Positions 17,219 to 25,291 are shown, numbered from the stretch's first letter. The stretch is DNA of 64,000 nt from Streptomyces xylophagus (GCF_000716435.1 NZ_JNWO01000002.1:1-64000), one strand, 5' to 3'. Notes: generated by a model from the letters alone, not told the origin. Made by a program: numbers and translations.

Positions 17219-17863
17219 TCACACGTTCTGCAGATACGCCAGCACGGCCAGCACCCGGCGGTGCCCGCTGTCGCTCGGCGGCAGGCTCAGCTTCAGGAAC
17301 ACATTGCCGATGTGCTTGCTGACCGCGCGTTCCGTGACGACCAGGGTCTTGGCGATCGTCGTGTTGTCGTGGCCCTCCGCCATCAGCTTCAGCACCTCGC
17401 GCTCACGCGGGGTCAGCGAGTCCAGCGGTGAATTACGGCGCCGGGTGAGCAGCTCGGTCACCACCTCGGGGTCGAGCGCCGTACCGCCGGCCGCCACCCG
17501 GTCCAGCGCGTCCAGGAACTCGTCCACGCGGCCGATCCGGTCCTTGAGGAGATAGCCGACCCCGCTCGCCCCGACGCCCAACAGCTCGGCGGCGTACGAC
17601 TCCTCGACGTACTGCGACAGCACCAGCACCGGCAGCCCGGGGATCCGCGCCCGAGCCTCCAACGCGGCCCGCAGCCCCTCGTCGCGGAAACCGGGCGGCA
17701 TCCGCACGTCGAGCACGGCGACGTCCGGCCGGTGTTCGAGCAGCACGGGCAGCACCTCGGGCCCGCTGCCGGCGACGGCCACGACCTCGTGCCCTGCCGA
17801 TGTCAGCAACAGGACGAGGCCCTCCCTGAGCAGGGCGTTGTCCTCGGCGATCACCACTCTCAC
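17219..17863 (-). CDS. NarL/LuxR-type response regulator (second pair)
   Basis: 214 residues. Receiver with IAEDNALLREG, phosphoacceptor Asp52 in VAVLDVRMPP, and LLKDRIGRVDEFLDAL. The DNA-binding helix-turn-helix is LTPREREVLKLMAEGHDNTTIAKTLVVTERAVSKHIGNVFLKL, with VSKHI in the recognition helix, a variant common in the DesR/LiaR-like group of Streptomyces. GTG start at 17863. It lies 22 bp downstream of the kinase gene in the same direction and is followed by a strong terminator hairpin, so it closes the operon. Confidence 0.93.
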   Translation of the reverse strand: MRVVIAEDNALLREGLVLLLTSAGHEVVAVAGSGPEVLPVLLEHRPDVAVLDVRMPPGFRDEGLRAALEARARIPGLPVLVLSQYVEESYAAELLGVGASGVGYLLKDRIGRVDEFLDALDRVAAGGTALDPEVVTELLTRRRNSPLDSLTPREREVLKLMAEGHDNTTIAKTLVVTERAVSKHIGNVFLKLSLPPSDSGHRRVLAVLAYLQNV

Positions 17864-17885
17864 GACAGTTCCGCCTCAACTACGC

Positions 17886-19046
17886 TCACCAGACGCACGG
17901 CAGCTCCACTTCGATCACGGTAGGTCCCCCCACGGGGCTGGTCACGGTCACACTGCCGTCGAGCGCGGCGACCCGGCGCTGCATACCGAGCAGCCCCGAT
18001 CCGCCCGCTTCGTCGGCTCCGCCCCGCCCCTCGTCGCGCACCTGGACGCGCAGTCCGGTGCGGGCGCGGGCGAGATGGACGTCGGCGCGGTCGGCGCCGC
18101 TGTACTTGGCCGCGTTGGTCAGCGACTCGGCGATCACGAAGTAGGCCGCCGCCTCCACCGCCGCCGGAGCGCGCGGCCCGTCGTGTCCGTCGGTCAGCCC
18201 GTCCACGGTCACGGTGACCGATAGGGCGCTGCTGGCGGCCAGTGCCCGCACCGCGCCGACCAGGCCGCGGTCGGTGAGGATCGGCGGATGGATGGCGCGT
18301 ACGACGTGCCGCAGATCCGTCAGCGCCTCCTCGGCCAGCGTCTGCGCGTCGTCGAGCATCCTGCGCGCCGCCTCCGGGTCCTGGTCGTAGGCCCGCTTGG
18401 CGAGCCCGATGCGCATCGACAGCGACACCAGCCGGGCCTGCGTCCCGTCGTGCAGATCCCGCTCGATCCGGCGTAGTTCGGCACCGTGCGCGGCGATCGC
18501 GCCGGCCCGGGTCTGCACCAACTCCTCGACTCGTACGGCCAGTTGGGCCTTCGGTGAGGGCTTCAGCAGGACGGTGGACCAGTGGGCGTCGAGATCCGCG
18601 AGCCGGCTGATCAACGGCAGGACGACGGCCCGGCGGCGCAGCAGCCCGCACCACACCCCGTCGACGACCAGCCCCAGCGGCCACAACGGCAGCATCAGCA
18701 CGGGCAGCACGCCGTAGCCGTAGTAGGCGACCATCCAACGGAAATCGGTGAGCGTGCCCGGGTCGCGGACCGCCGTGCGCACCCGCTCCCGGACGGTGCC
18801 GGTGAGCGGCTGGTACGCCTCGGGGATCTTCCGGCCCGTCCACGCCCCCGCCTGCTGCCGCTTGGCCCCGGCGATCCGCCGTATCAGCAGCACCGTCTCC
18901 GGCAGCATGAACGCGCCGACCACCGCGGCCGTGGCGATCGCGGTGATCAGGAGCACGGTGATGAAGATGTACGACCCGAAGGCCATCGCGGCGGAGATGA
19001 CCAGCTGGAGCGACGCCCGGGCCGCCTGCCGCAGGGTGTGGCGCAT
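17886..19046 (-). CDS. sensor histidine kinase with streptomycete sensor domain
   Basis: 386 residues. The N-terminal half has about four membrane segments (LQLVISAAMAFGSYIFITVLLITAIATAAVVGAF and YYGYGVLPVLMLPLWPLGLVVDGVW) in the arrangement of the actinobacterial sensor domain that precedes HisKA_3. Phosphoacceptor His is in RRIERDLHDGTQARLVSL (about residue 199); ATPase N-box ESLTNAAKYSG and G-box GSGLLGMQRR follow. Start ATG 19046. Partner regulator is 22 bp downstream. The group includes kinases responding to cell-envelope stress, but no ligand can be inferred here. Confidence 0.9.
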   Translation of the reverse strand: MRHTLRQAARASLQLVISAAMAFGSYIFITVLLITAIATAAVVGAFMLPETVLLIRRIAGAKRQQAGAWTGRKIPEAYQPLTGTVRERVRTAVRDPGTLTDFRWMVAYYGYGVLPVLMLPLWPLGLVVDGVWCGLLRRRAVVLPLISRLADLDAHWSTVLLKPSPKAQLAVRVEELVQTRAGAIAAHGAELRRIERDLHDGTQARLVSLSMRIGLAKRAYDQDPEAARRMLDDAQTLAEEALTDLRHVVRAIHPPILTDRGLVGAVRALAASSALSVTVTVDGLTDGHDGPRAPAAVEAAAYFVIAESLTNAAKYSGADRADVHLARARTGLRVQVRDEGRGGADEAGGSGLLGMQRRVAALDGSVTVTSPVGGPTVIEVELPCVW

Positions 19047-19224
19047 GGAGATCAGGTTAGGCGCGTGGGCCCGCCGGCGGTGGAGCTGACCGCCCGGCAC
19101 GGGTGCAGCCCGCTCCACCACGGGTTCGGGAGAGCGCTCCCTCGTGTCGCCGGGCGGACGACGGAATCGTTGAAGCAACACGTCAACCAAGATCCAAGTC
19201 TTCTCGATCCGGAGGAAACCACCC

Positions 19225-19407
19225 ATGAAGCCGCTGCTCGCGTCGAGACCCGTGCTGTGGTTCCTGTTCCTGTTCAACCTGGTCGTCGCCACGGCCGCGC
19301 CCTTCGTCGCCGCGGGGGCACAGGCCGTCCTGACCGCCGTGGGCATGGGTGTCGTCTCGATGGGGGCGGGCGTCAGCCTGTTCCGGACCCGCCGGAGGCA
19401 AAGCTGA
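19225..19407 (+). CDS. small two-helix membrane protein
   Basis: 60 residues: MKPLLASRPVLWFLFLFNLVV then ATAAPFVAAGAQAVLTAVGMGVVSMGAGVSLF and a basic RTRRRQS tail. Two hydrophobic helices with a positive C-terminus predict an N-out/C-in or hairpin topology. It has a strong ribosome site (GGAGGAAACC before the ATG) and is divergent from the sensor kinase (about 180 bp between starts), which suggests it may be a target or accessory of that two-component pair. No family recognised; the good ribosome site and amphiphilic design make it a likely real gene despite its size. Confidence 0.65.
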   Translation: MKPLLASRPVLWFLFLFNLVVATAAPFVAAGAQAVLTAVGMGVVSMGAGVSLFRTRRRQS

Positions 19408-19569
19408 CAGGTCCTGTCGGTCATGTCGGGGGCCCGCGCCTACGGCACCGCGGGACCGGAATGTCGGAGACGGGAGGGGGTTTGTCCGCGGACCCGGTGC
19501 CGAGCCGGGGGAGTGGTCGGCGACCGGGTCCGGGACGGCGCCGACCCCCGTCCCCACGGGTTCGGCGCG

Positions 19570-19597
19570 GGGGCCGCCTTCCGCTCAAGGCGGCCCC
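19570..19597. terminator. 11-bp perfect hairpin
   Basis: GGGGCCGCCTT (19570-19580) pairs with AAGGCGGCCCC (19587-19597) around a 6-nt loop. It lies 160 bp past the small membrane-protein gene and before the repeat-bearing promoter of the orphan regulator, so it probably insulates the two transcripts. Confidence 0.65.
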
Positions 19598-19676
19598 GGC
19601 TCTGGTGAGCGAGGGCTCAGGTGCACTCCTGCTTTCCGACGGGCCCGACCGGGGCCCGGCTCCACGACGGCCATGG

Positions 19677-19747
19677 TTGAGTTAGGCAAGCATATGGGAC
19701 TTACTTGAGTCAAGCAATCGAATGTATATTGCTTGAGTCAGGCAAGC
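19677..19747 (+). promoter_or_regulatory. three 15-bp direct repeats at 28-bp spacing (regulator-binding array)
   Basis: TTGAGTTAGGCAAGC (19677-19691), TTGAGTCAAGCAATC (19705-19719) and TTGAGTCAGGCAAGC (19733-19747) start exactly 28 bp apart. The consensus is TTGAGTYARGCAAKC. The middle copy contains CTTGAGTCAAG, a short palindrome. The last copy ends 20 bp before the regulator ATG at 19768, overlapping the expected core promoter and leader. A closely similar TTACTTGAGT-A-GCAA block precedes a MarR gene at 58635-58652. Confidence 0.75.
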
Positions 19748-19767
19748 AGCGCGGTAGGGTGATGCAC

Positions 19768-20490
19768 ATGTCCACGTACGACAGCATCGGTGAGACACGA
19801 TCACTCGCCCGCGGTGGCGGGCAGCATCTGCTCGTCGCCGTGGATGAGCCGGACAACGCCGAACTCCTCTCCACGACACTGGAGTTGGCGGGCTACCACA
19901 TCAGGACGGCCGGCAACGGCACCGAGGTGGTGGCGCGGCTCGCGGAGCAGCAGTTCGAACTGGTCGTCATCGACGCGGAGTTGCCCGAGATGGACGCGCT
20001 CGCCGAGGGCCGCCGACTCGTCACGCACCGCCCGCCCGTCCTCCTGCTCACCGCCTGGGACGCCCTCGACAGGCTGCTGCCCGAACTGGGCGCGGGGGAG
20101 CGGGACTACGTCACCAAACCCTTTCGGATCGCCGAAGTGCTGGCCCGCATCCAGGTGTTGCTGCGAGGCCGGGGCGGCTGTCGGGACGGTGCGCTGCACT
20201 ATGCCGACCTGGTCCTGGACGACACCACCTGTCAGGCGCGGCGCGGCCGGCGCATCCTCGATCTGACGCCCGCGGAGTACCGGCTGCTGCGCCATCTCCT
20301 CGTCAACGCGCACAAGGTGCTGTCCAAGGAGCAGATCAGCCGGTACGTCTGGGGAGACTTCCGCGGCGGCAATGCGATGGAGCAGCTCGTCTCCCGTCTC
20401 CGCCGCAAGGTGGACCAGGAAGGTGCGGCGCTCATCCATACGCGCCGGGGCTTCGGTTACTGGCTCGGGGGTGCGGCCGCCGAGAGGTGA
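19768..20490 (+). CDS. OmpR/PhoB-type response regulator, orphan
   Basis: 240 residues. Receiver with phosphoacceptor Asp69 in LVVIDAELPEMD, switch Thr in LLLTAWDA and Lys in DYVTKPFR. The acidic pocket reads LLVAVDEPDN, where the common form is VVDDEP, so one Asp of the Mg-binding pair is Val. The C-terminal winged helix is typical: LTPAEYRLLRHLLVNAHKVLSKEQISRYVW and VSRLRRKVDQ. No kinase gene flanks it. ATG 19768 has AGGG 8 nt upstream; ATG 19762 (two codons longer) is possible. Three phased repeats directly precede it, so it is likely autoregulated or under another repressor. Confidence 0.85.
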   Translation: MSTYDSIGETRSLARGGGQHLLVAVDEPDNAELLSTTLELAGYHIRTAGNGTEVVARLAEQQFELVVIDAELPEMDALAEGRRLVTHRPPVLLLTAWDALDRLLPELGAGERDYVTKPFRIAEVLARIQVLLRGRGGCRDGALHYADLVLDDTTCQARRGRRILDLTPAEYRLLRHLLVNAHKVLSKEQISRYVWGDFRGGNAMEQLVSRLRRKVDQEGAALIHTRRGFGYWLGGAAAER

Positions 20491-20846
20491 GCGGTCCGGT
20501 GGGGGAGTTGCAGGGGATTCGCGGAGCAAATACGAGCCCCCTGTGAAGTGGTGTGCCGGGAGGTGTCGCGGTGATGCGGCGCCGCCCGTTTCGCGTTGCG
20601 TTCGCGAGTCGGTGTCGTCACGTCCTGATCATTCAACCCGCAGGAAATTCACCCGAGTTGACCCTCCCTGACATCTGTGTCCGGTTCATGGCAACAGTGA
20701 CGACGTGTGATCCGGGCCACGTCAGGACGTTGTCAGGAAACTGACCGGAAGGCGTCAGCCCACTCTGTTTGCATGTGCTCATCGAGGCCTCGTTCCCAGT
20801 ATCCCGGCGCTCCGCCCGCGTGGAGCCCCCACCACCGAGGAGAGAC
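20491..20846. promoter_or_regulatory. P450 operon upstream region with phased GTCAG elements
   Basis: 356 bp without a gene. In its last part GTCAG occurs at 20721, 20732 and 20754, that is 11 and 22 bp apart, with an inverted copy CTGAC at 20741-20745 forming GTCAG-gaaa-CTGAC. A second inverted pair GACGTG (20702-20707)/CACGTC (20718-20723) lies just left. Such helix-phased repeats suggest a regulator-binding site for the P450 operon. The rest shows nothing I can name. Confidence 0.5.
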
Positions 20847-22088
20847 ATGGCCGACGTCCTGACCGACACCGCGCCCGACACGGCAGCGGCGGTCCCCGAA
20901 TACCCGATGCAGCGGGACGCACGCTGCCCCCTCGCCCCGCCGCCCGCCGTGCACGGGCTGCGCGACGGGAAACCGCTCTCCAAAGTCCGTATCTGGAACG
21001 GCAGTACGCCCTGGCTGATCACCCGCCACGCCGACCAGCGCGCCCTGCTCACCGACCCGCGCGTCAGCGACGACGACCTGGAACCCGGCTTCCCCTACGT
21101 CAACGCGCACCGCGCCGAGATCGCCCCGCACACCCCGCGGATGATCACCAACACCGACGCCCCCGAGCACACCCGGCTGCGCCGGACGGTCAACGCGCCG
21201 TTCCTCGTCAAGCGCATCGAGGCCATGCGGGCCCCCGTCCAGAAGATCGTCGACGAGCTGATCGACGACATGCTGGCCGGCCCCAACCCCGCCGACCTGC
21301 TCACCGCGCTCGCCCTGCCCGTCCCCTCGCTGGTCATCGCCGAACTGCTCGGAGTGCCCTACGAGGACCACGACTTCTTCCAGCGCAACAGCAGCATCGC
21401 GCTCGACAGCGCCGCCTCGCCCCAGGAGGCGCGGGAGGCGAGCGGCGCGCTGGCCGCCTATCTGGACAAGCTCATCGGGCTCAAGCTGGAGAACCCGGGC
21501 GAGGGCGTGCTGTCCGAGATGGCAGGGCGGGTCAACAGCGGTGAGATGACCCGCACCGAGGCCGTCCACATGGGCGTCGCCATGCTCATCGCCGGGCACG
21601 AGACCACCGCCACGATGATCAGCCTCGGCACGCTCGCCCTGCTCCAGAACCCCGGCCAACTCGCCCTGGTACGGGACACGGACGACCCGAAGGTCATCGC
21701 CGGCGCGGTCGACGAACTGCTGCGCTACCTGACCATCGTCCAGACCGGAGTCCGTCGCGTCGCCAAGGAGGACATCGAGCTCGGCGGCGTCACCATCCGC
21801 GCCGGCGAGGGCATGATCTTCGACCTGCACGCCGCGAACTGGGACCCCGAGGCCTTCCCCGAGGCCGACCGCCTCGACATCACCCGCTCCGCCCGCCAGC
21901 ACCAGGGCTTCGGCTACGGCCCCCACCAGTGCCTCGGCCAGAACCTCGCCCGCCTCGAACTCCAGGTCGTCTACGGCACCCTCTACCGCCGCATCCCGAC
22001 CCTCCGACTGGCCGCCCCCGTCGAGCAGTTGGCCTTCGACCGCACCGGCACGACCTACGGCGTGGCCTGCCTGCCCGTCGCCTGGTGA
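20847..22088 (+). CDS. cytochrome P450, CYP105-like
   Basis: 413-residue soluble class I P450. I-helix oxygen motif AGHETTA (from about residue 249), K-helix ELLRYL (ExxR), and heme loop FGYGPHQCLGQNLAR with the axial Cys at about 362. Sequence style (TRHADQRALLTDPRVSDD, MITNTDAPEHTRLRR, NAPFLVKRIEAMR) is that of the CYP105 group, known for broad xenobiotic and secondary-metabolite hydroxylation. ATG 20847 is preceded by GAGGAGAG. Ferredoxin, reductase and SDR genes follow within 50 bp or with overlaps, giving a self-contained electron chain. Substrate unknown. Confidence 0.95.
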   Translation: MADVLTDTAPDTAAAVPEYPMQRDARCPLAPPPAVHGLRDGKPLSKVRIWNGSTPWLITRHADQRALLTDPRVSDDDLEPGFPYVNAHRAEIAPHTPRMITNTDAPEHTRLRRTVNAPFLVKRIEAMRAPVQKIVDELIDDMLAGPNPADLLTALALPVPSLVIAELLGVPYEDHDFFQRNSSIALDSAASPQEAREASGALAAYLDKLIGLKLENPGEGVLSEMAGRVNSGEMTRTEAVHMGVAMLIAGHETTATMISLGTLALLQNPGQLALVRDTDDPKVIAGAVDELLRYLTIVQTGVRRVAKEDIELGGVTIRAGEGMIFDLHAANWDPEAFPEADRLDITRSARQHQGFGYGPHQCLGQNLARLELQVVYGTLYRRIPTLRLAAPVEQLAFDRTGTTYGVACLPVAW

Positions 22089-22137
22089 CCACCCCCTCAT
22101 CAACGAGCCGAACGAACAGAGAGCAGAGGACACAGCC

Positions 22138-22335
22138 ATGAAGGTCGAACTCGACGAACCGAAATGCGTCGCCTCCGGGCAGTGCGTGGTCGCCGCCCCC
22201 GACGTCTTCGACCAGCGGGACGACGACGGCGTGGCGATCCTCCTGGAGGAGCACCCCGGCGCCGAACTCGTCGACGACGTACGGGAAGCCGTGGCGGTCT
22301 GCCCGGCCGCGGCCATCCGACTGGTGGAGCGGTGA
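22138..22335 (+). CDS. [3Fe-4S] ferredoxin for the P450
   Basis: 65 residues, MKVELDEPKCVASGQC and later VAVCPAAAIRL. Cys10, Cys16 and Cys55 are the only cysteines, giving the three-cysteine pattern of the [3Fe-4S] SuaB/SoyB-type ferredoxins that pair with CYP105 enzymes. Acidic surface overall, as expected for docking to P450 and reductase. It sits 49 bp after the P450 and its stop overlaps the GTG of the reductase (GTGA), so the partners are co-translated. Confidence 0.95.
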   Translation: MKVELDEPKCVASGQCVVAAPDVFDQRDDDGVAILLEEHPGAELVDDVREAVAVCPAAAIRLVER

Positions 22336-23507
22336 CCCGGATCGTCGTCGTCGGAGCCTCGGCCGCCGGACTCGCGGCGGCCGAGACACTCCGCCGCGAG
22401 GGCTACACCGGCACGCTCACTCTCGTGGGCGAGGAACCCCATCTGCCCTACGACCGGCCGCCGTTGTCCAAGCAGGTCCTCGCCGCGGAGTGGGAGCCGG
22501 ACCGGGTGGCCCTGCGCACCCCGGACGACCTGAGCGGGCTCGGCCTCGACCTGCGTCTCGGTGTCGCCGCGACCGCGCTCGACCTCGCCGCGCAGGCGAT
22601 GTGGCTGTCGGACGGTGCGCAGGTGGCGTACGACGGGCTGATCATCGCGACCGGGGTGCGCCCGCGGCGGCTGCCGGGTGAGGGCGCGCATGTGCTGCGC
22701 ACGCTCGACGACGCCCTCACCCTGCGCGAACGGCTCGGTCCCGGGCGGCGGTTGGTCGTGGCCGGCGCCGGGTTCCTTGGTGCGGAGGCCGCCGCCGTGG
22801 CCTGGCGTCTGGGGGCCCGAGTGACCCTGCTGGAACCGGCTCCCGTGCCCCTGGCGCACGCCGTCGGGGAGCAGGTCGGGCAGGTGCTGGCGCAGGCCCA
22901 CGTCGAGCACGGCGTGAACCTGCGCACCGGAGTCTCCGTCACCGAGGTGACCGACGAGGGCGTACGGCTCGCGGACGGCAAGGAGATCGAGGCCGACGAG
23001 GTGCTCGTAGCGATCGGCTCGCTGCCGAACACCGGGTGGCTCGCCGACAGCGGACTGTCGGTGGGCGACGGCGTCGTGTGCGACGAGTACTGCGAGGCCG
23101 CGCGGAACGTCTACGCGGCCGGTGATGTCGCCCGCTGGTACAACCCGCTGTTCGGCACGTCGATGCGGATCGAGCACCGCACCAACGCGGCCGAGCAGGG
23201 CATTGCCGCCGCCCGCAACCTTCTGAACCCCGAGGCACGCAAGGCGTTCGCGCCCGTGCCGTACTTCTGGTCCGACCAGTACGACATGAAAATCCAGGCC
23301 TACGGCTATCTGCGCGGCCACGACGAAGTCGCCGTGGTGGACGGGGACTTGGGCGAACGGCGGTTCGTGGCCGCCTATCGCACCGGCGACCGGCTCACCG
23401 GCGCCCTCGCGGTCGGCATGCCGCCCAAGGCGATCCGCGGATGGCGGCAGGCCATCGTGGCCGGAGCGAGCTGGCAGGAGGCCCTCCATGGCGCAACGAC
23501 CGTCTGA
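22332..23507 (+). CDS. FAD-dependent NAD(P)H-ferredoxin reductase
   Basis: 391 residues with two Rossmann folds: FAD motif IVVVGASAAGLAAAETL at the N-terminus and NAD(P) motif RLVVAGAGFLGAEAAAVAWRLG in the middle, then the FAD-contact NVYAAGDVARWYN. The C-terminal domain has PYFWSDQYDMKIQAYG, typical of putidaredoxin/rhodocoxin-reductase-like enzymes. It passes electrons from NAD(P)H to the ferredoxin encoded just upstream. GTG start overlaps the ferredoxin stop; its 3' end overlaps the SDR gene by 20 nt. Confidence 0.93.
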   Translation: MTRIVVVGASAAGLAAAETLRREGYTGTLTLVGEEPHLPYDRPPLSKQVLAAEWEPDRVALRTPDDLSGLGLDLRLGVAATALDLAAQAMWLSDGAQVAYDGLIIATGVRPRRLPGEGAHVLRTLDDALTLRERLGPGRRLVVAGAGFLGAEAAAVAWRLGARVTLLEPAPVPLAHAVGEQVGQVLAQAHVEHGVNLRTGVSVTEVTDEGVRLADGKEIEADEVLVAIGSLPNTGWLADSGLSVGDGVVCDEYCEAARNVYAAGDVARWYNPLFGTSMRIEHRTNAAEQGIAAARNLLNPEARKAFAPVPYFWSDQYDMKIQAYGYLRGHDEVAVVDGDLGERRFVAAYRTGDRLTGALAVGMPPKAIRGWRQAIVAGASWQEALHGATTV

Positions 23508-24327
23508 GGAACCCCGCGACGTCGTCGTGGTCACCGGCGCCGGCGGCATGGGGACGGCGATCGCGCGTCGCCTCGGCAGCGGCAGGACCCTGTTCCTCGC
23601 CGACGCCTCGCGCGGCCAACTCGACCGCACCGTGGCCGCGTTGCGCGCCGAGGGCTACGCGGCACACGGCGTCCTCACCGACATCTCCGACCGAACGGCG
23701 GTCGAGAAGCTCGCCCAGGCCGCAGCCGGAGAGGGCCGGATCGTCGCCGTCGCGCACACGGCCGGGGTCTCCGCGTCGATCGCGTCGGCGCGCACGATCC
23801 TTGAGGTCGACCTGCTCGGCACCGTCCATGTGATCGACGCCTTCGAGGAGGTGGCAGGACGCGGCACCGCCCTGGTCGCCGTCTCCAGCATGGCCGGGCA
23901 CTACGCCTCGCTCAGCCCCGAGGACGAGGCCGCCCTCGCGACGGCACCGGCGGAGGAACTCCTCTCCCTGCCCGTCGTCACCGCCGTGGGCGACGACTCG
24001 CTGCGCGCCTACATGGTCGCCAAGCGCGCCAACCATGTACGCGTGGAGGCCGCCGCGCTCGCCTGGAACCTGCGCGGTGCCCGCATCAACACCGTGAGCC
24101 CCGGCGTCATTTCGACCGCGATGTCGAAGGCCGAGGCCGAGTCGCCGCACGGCCGACACATGCTCAAGATGATCGACGACTGCGGAGCGCGCCGCACCGG
24201 CACACCTGGCGAGATCGCCGACGCGGTGGCCTTCCTCACCGGTCCCCAGGCCCAGTTCATCACGGGCACCGATCTGCTCGTCGACGGCGGGCAGGCGGCC
24301 TGGGTGCGTCGGCACATGCGGCACTGA
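23488..24327 (+). CDS. short-chain dehydrogenase/reductase
   Basis: 279 residues. Cofactor motif TGAGGMG (residues 16-22), the catalytic YMVAK pair (Tyr about 175, Lys 179) and the C-terminal GTDLLVDGGQAAW. The Asp in LFLADASRG after strand 2 suggests NAD(H) preference. In the standard SDR position NNAG there is AHTAGV, a divergent form. The start lies inside the reductase gene, so it is the fourth member of the P450 operon and may oxidise the alcohol the P450 makes. A terminator hairpin follows the stop. Confidence 0.9.
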   Translation: MAQRPSEEPRDVVVVTGAGGMGTAIARRLGSGRTLFLADASRGQLDRTVAALRAEGYAAHGVLTDISDRTAVEKLAQAAAGEGRIVAVAHTAGVSASIASARTILEVDLLGTVHVIDAFEEVAGRGTALVAVSSMAGHYASLSPEDEAALATAPAEELLSLPVVTAVGDDSLRAYMVAKRANHVRVEAAALAWNLRGARINTVSPGVISTAMSKAEAESPHGRHMLKMIDDCGARRTGTPGEIADAVAFLTGPQAQFITGTDLLVDGGQAAWVRRHMRH

Positions 24328-24339
24328 CCGCCCCGCCCC

Positions 24340-24371
24340 GGACGCCGGCCACCCCACGGACACCGGCGTCC
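24340..24371. terminator. 9-bp hairpin between convergent genes
   Basis: GGACGCCGG (24340-24348) and CCGGCGTCC (24363-24371) are perfectly complementary with a 14-nt loop, flanked by outer CCCCG/CGGGG. It lies between the convergent SDR and EamA genes and can serve both. Confidence 0.7.
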
Positions 24372-24394
24372 GGCCTGTACCGGGGCGCCATTGT

Positions 24395-25291
24395 TCAGTC
24401 CCGGGAAGTCAGAATGCTCAGCGCGTTCGCGGCCACGATGGCTCCGATGCCTACCCATTCCGCCCAGCCCAGCCGCTGACCGAGGCCGATCCATCCGACC
24501 ACGGCGGCGAGCACCGGGTTGACGCTCATGAACAGCCCGAAGGCCGGGGCCGGCACCCGGCGCAGGGTGAACAGATCGGCCAGATACGGCACCGCCGACG
24601 ACAGCACCCCGGCCGCCACGGCACACGCGGCCGCCGTGAGGGTCGGCGGATGCCGGACCCCGACGACGATCCCGACCGGCAGGAACATCAGCGCGGACAC
24701 CCCGGCCGCGGCCGCCGCACCCTGCGCCCCGGGGATGCGTCGGCCGACGGTCCGGTTGAGCAGGATGTAGGACGCCCAGCACGCGGCGGCCAGGAGGCCG
24801 AGGCCCATGCCCAGGTAGTCGGCCGAGGGGCGCGGACGCATCAGCGTCACCACGCCCGCCGCCGCGATCAGCGCGTAGCAGACGTCCACGCGGCGCCGGG
24901 TAGCGGCCAGCGCTATGGACAGCGGGCCCAGGAACTCCAGCGTCACCGCCAGACCTAGGCCGACGCGGTCGATCGCGGTGTACAGGGACAGGTTCATCGT
25001 CCCGAACACCACGGCGAGCAGCAGTACCGGCCACCACTGCCGCCAGGTGAACTCCCGCAGCCGGGGCCTGCCCACGGCGAACAGGACGGCGGCGGCGACG
25101 TACTGGCGCACCGCGACCACCCCCACGGGCCCGATGACGGGGAAGGCGAGGGAGCCGAGCGCGGCACCGGTCTGGTTGGACAGCCCGCTGCCGGCCATGG
25201 TGGCGACACCGGCGAGTCCCACCCGGGACGGCCGCGGGGCGCCATGTGACGTGGTGGGCAAGGGAGTTGTCGCTGAGGAAGCTCCAGGCAT
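24395..25291 (-). CDS. EamA/RhtA-type membrane exporter
   Basis: 298 residues with ten hydrophobic segments in two EamA repeats. Examples are VIGPVGVVAVRQYVAAAVLFAV, WWPVLLLAVVFGTMNLSLY, GLGLAVTLEFLGPLSIALAA, YLGMGLGLLAAACWASYILLNR, GVSALMFLPVGIVVGV, and PAFGLFMSVNPVLAAVVGWIGLGQ with VGIGAIVAANALSIL. The RVGLGLAVTLEFLGPL motif is like RhtA-type threonine/homoserine exporters. ATG 25291. Its start is 68 bp from the divergent LysR gene, the classic layout of a LysR-controlled exporter. Exported metabolite unknown. Confidence 0.88.
   Translation of the reverse strand: MPGASSATTPLPTTSHGAPRPSRVGLAGVATMAGSGLSNQTGAALGSLAFPVIGPVGVVAVRQYVAAAVLFAVGRPRLREFTWRQWWPVLLLAVVFGTMNLSLYTAIDRVGLGLAVTLEFLGPLSIALAATRRRVDVCYALIAAAGVVTLMRPRPSADYLGMGLGLLAAACWASYILLNRTVGRRIPGAQGAAAAAGVSALMFLPVGIVVGVRHPPTLTAAACAVAAGVLSSAVPYLADLFTLRRVPAPAFGLFMSVNPVLAAVVGWIGLGQRLGWAEWVGIGAIVAANALSILTSRD

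Larger units (their letters stand above)
19408..19767. other. gene-free stretch before orphan response regulator
   Basis: 360 bp without a supportable gene. It contains a hairpin at 19570-19597 and three direct repeats at 19677-19747, annotated separately. Base composition drops to AT-rich only in the last 90 bp, where the repeats lie, as expected for a regulated promoter. Confidence 0.6.

Noticed and set aside
19677..19747. Repeat array considered as a CRISPR
   Set aside because: Only three imperfect 15-bp repeats with 13-nt gaps, directly before a gene and without cas genes; it fits an operator array.
20733..23630. Reverse-strand open frame of 965 codons opposite the P450 operon
   Set aside because: It spans four well-supported forward genes and their junctions and has no recognisable domain; it arises from third-position GC bias.
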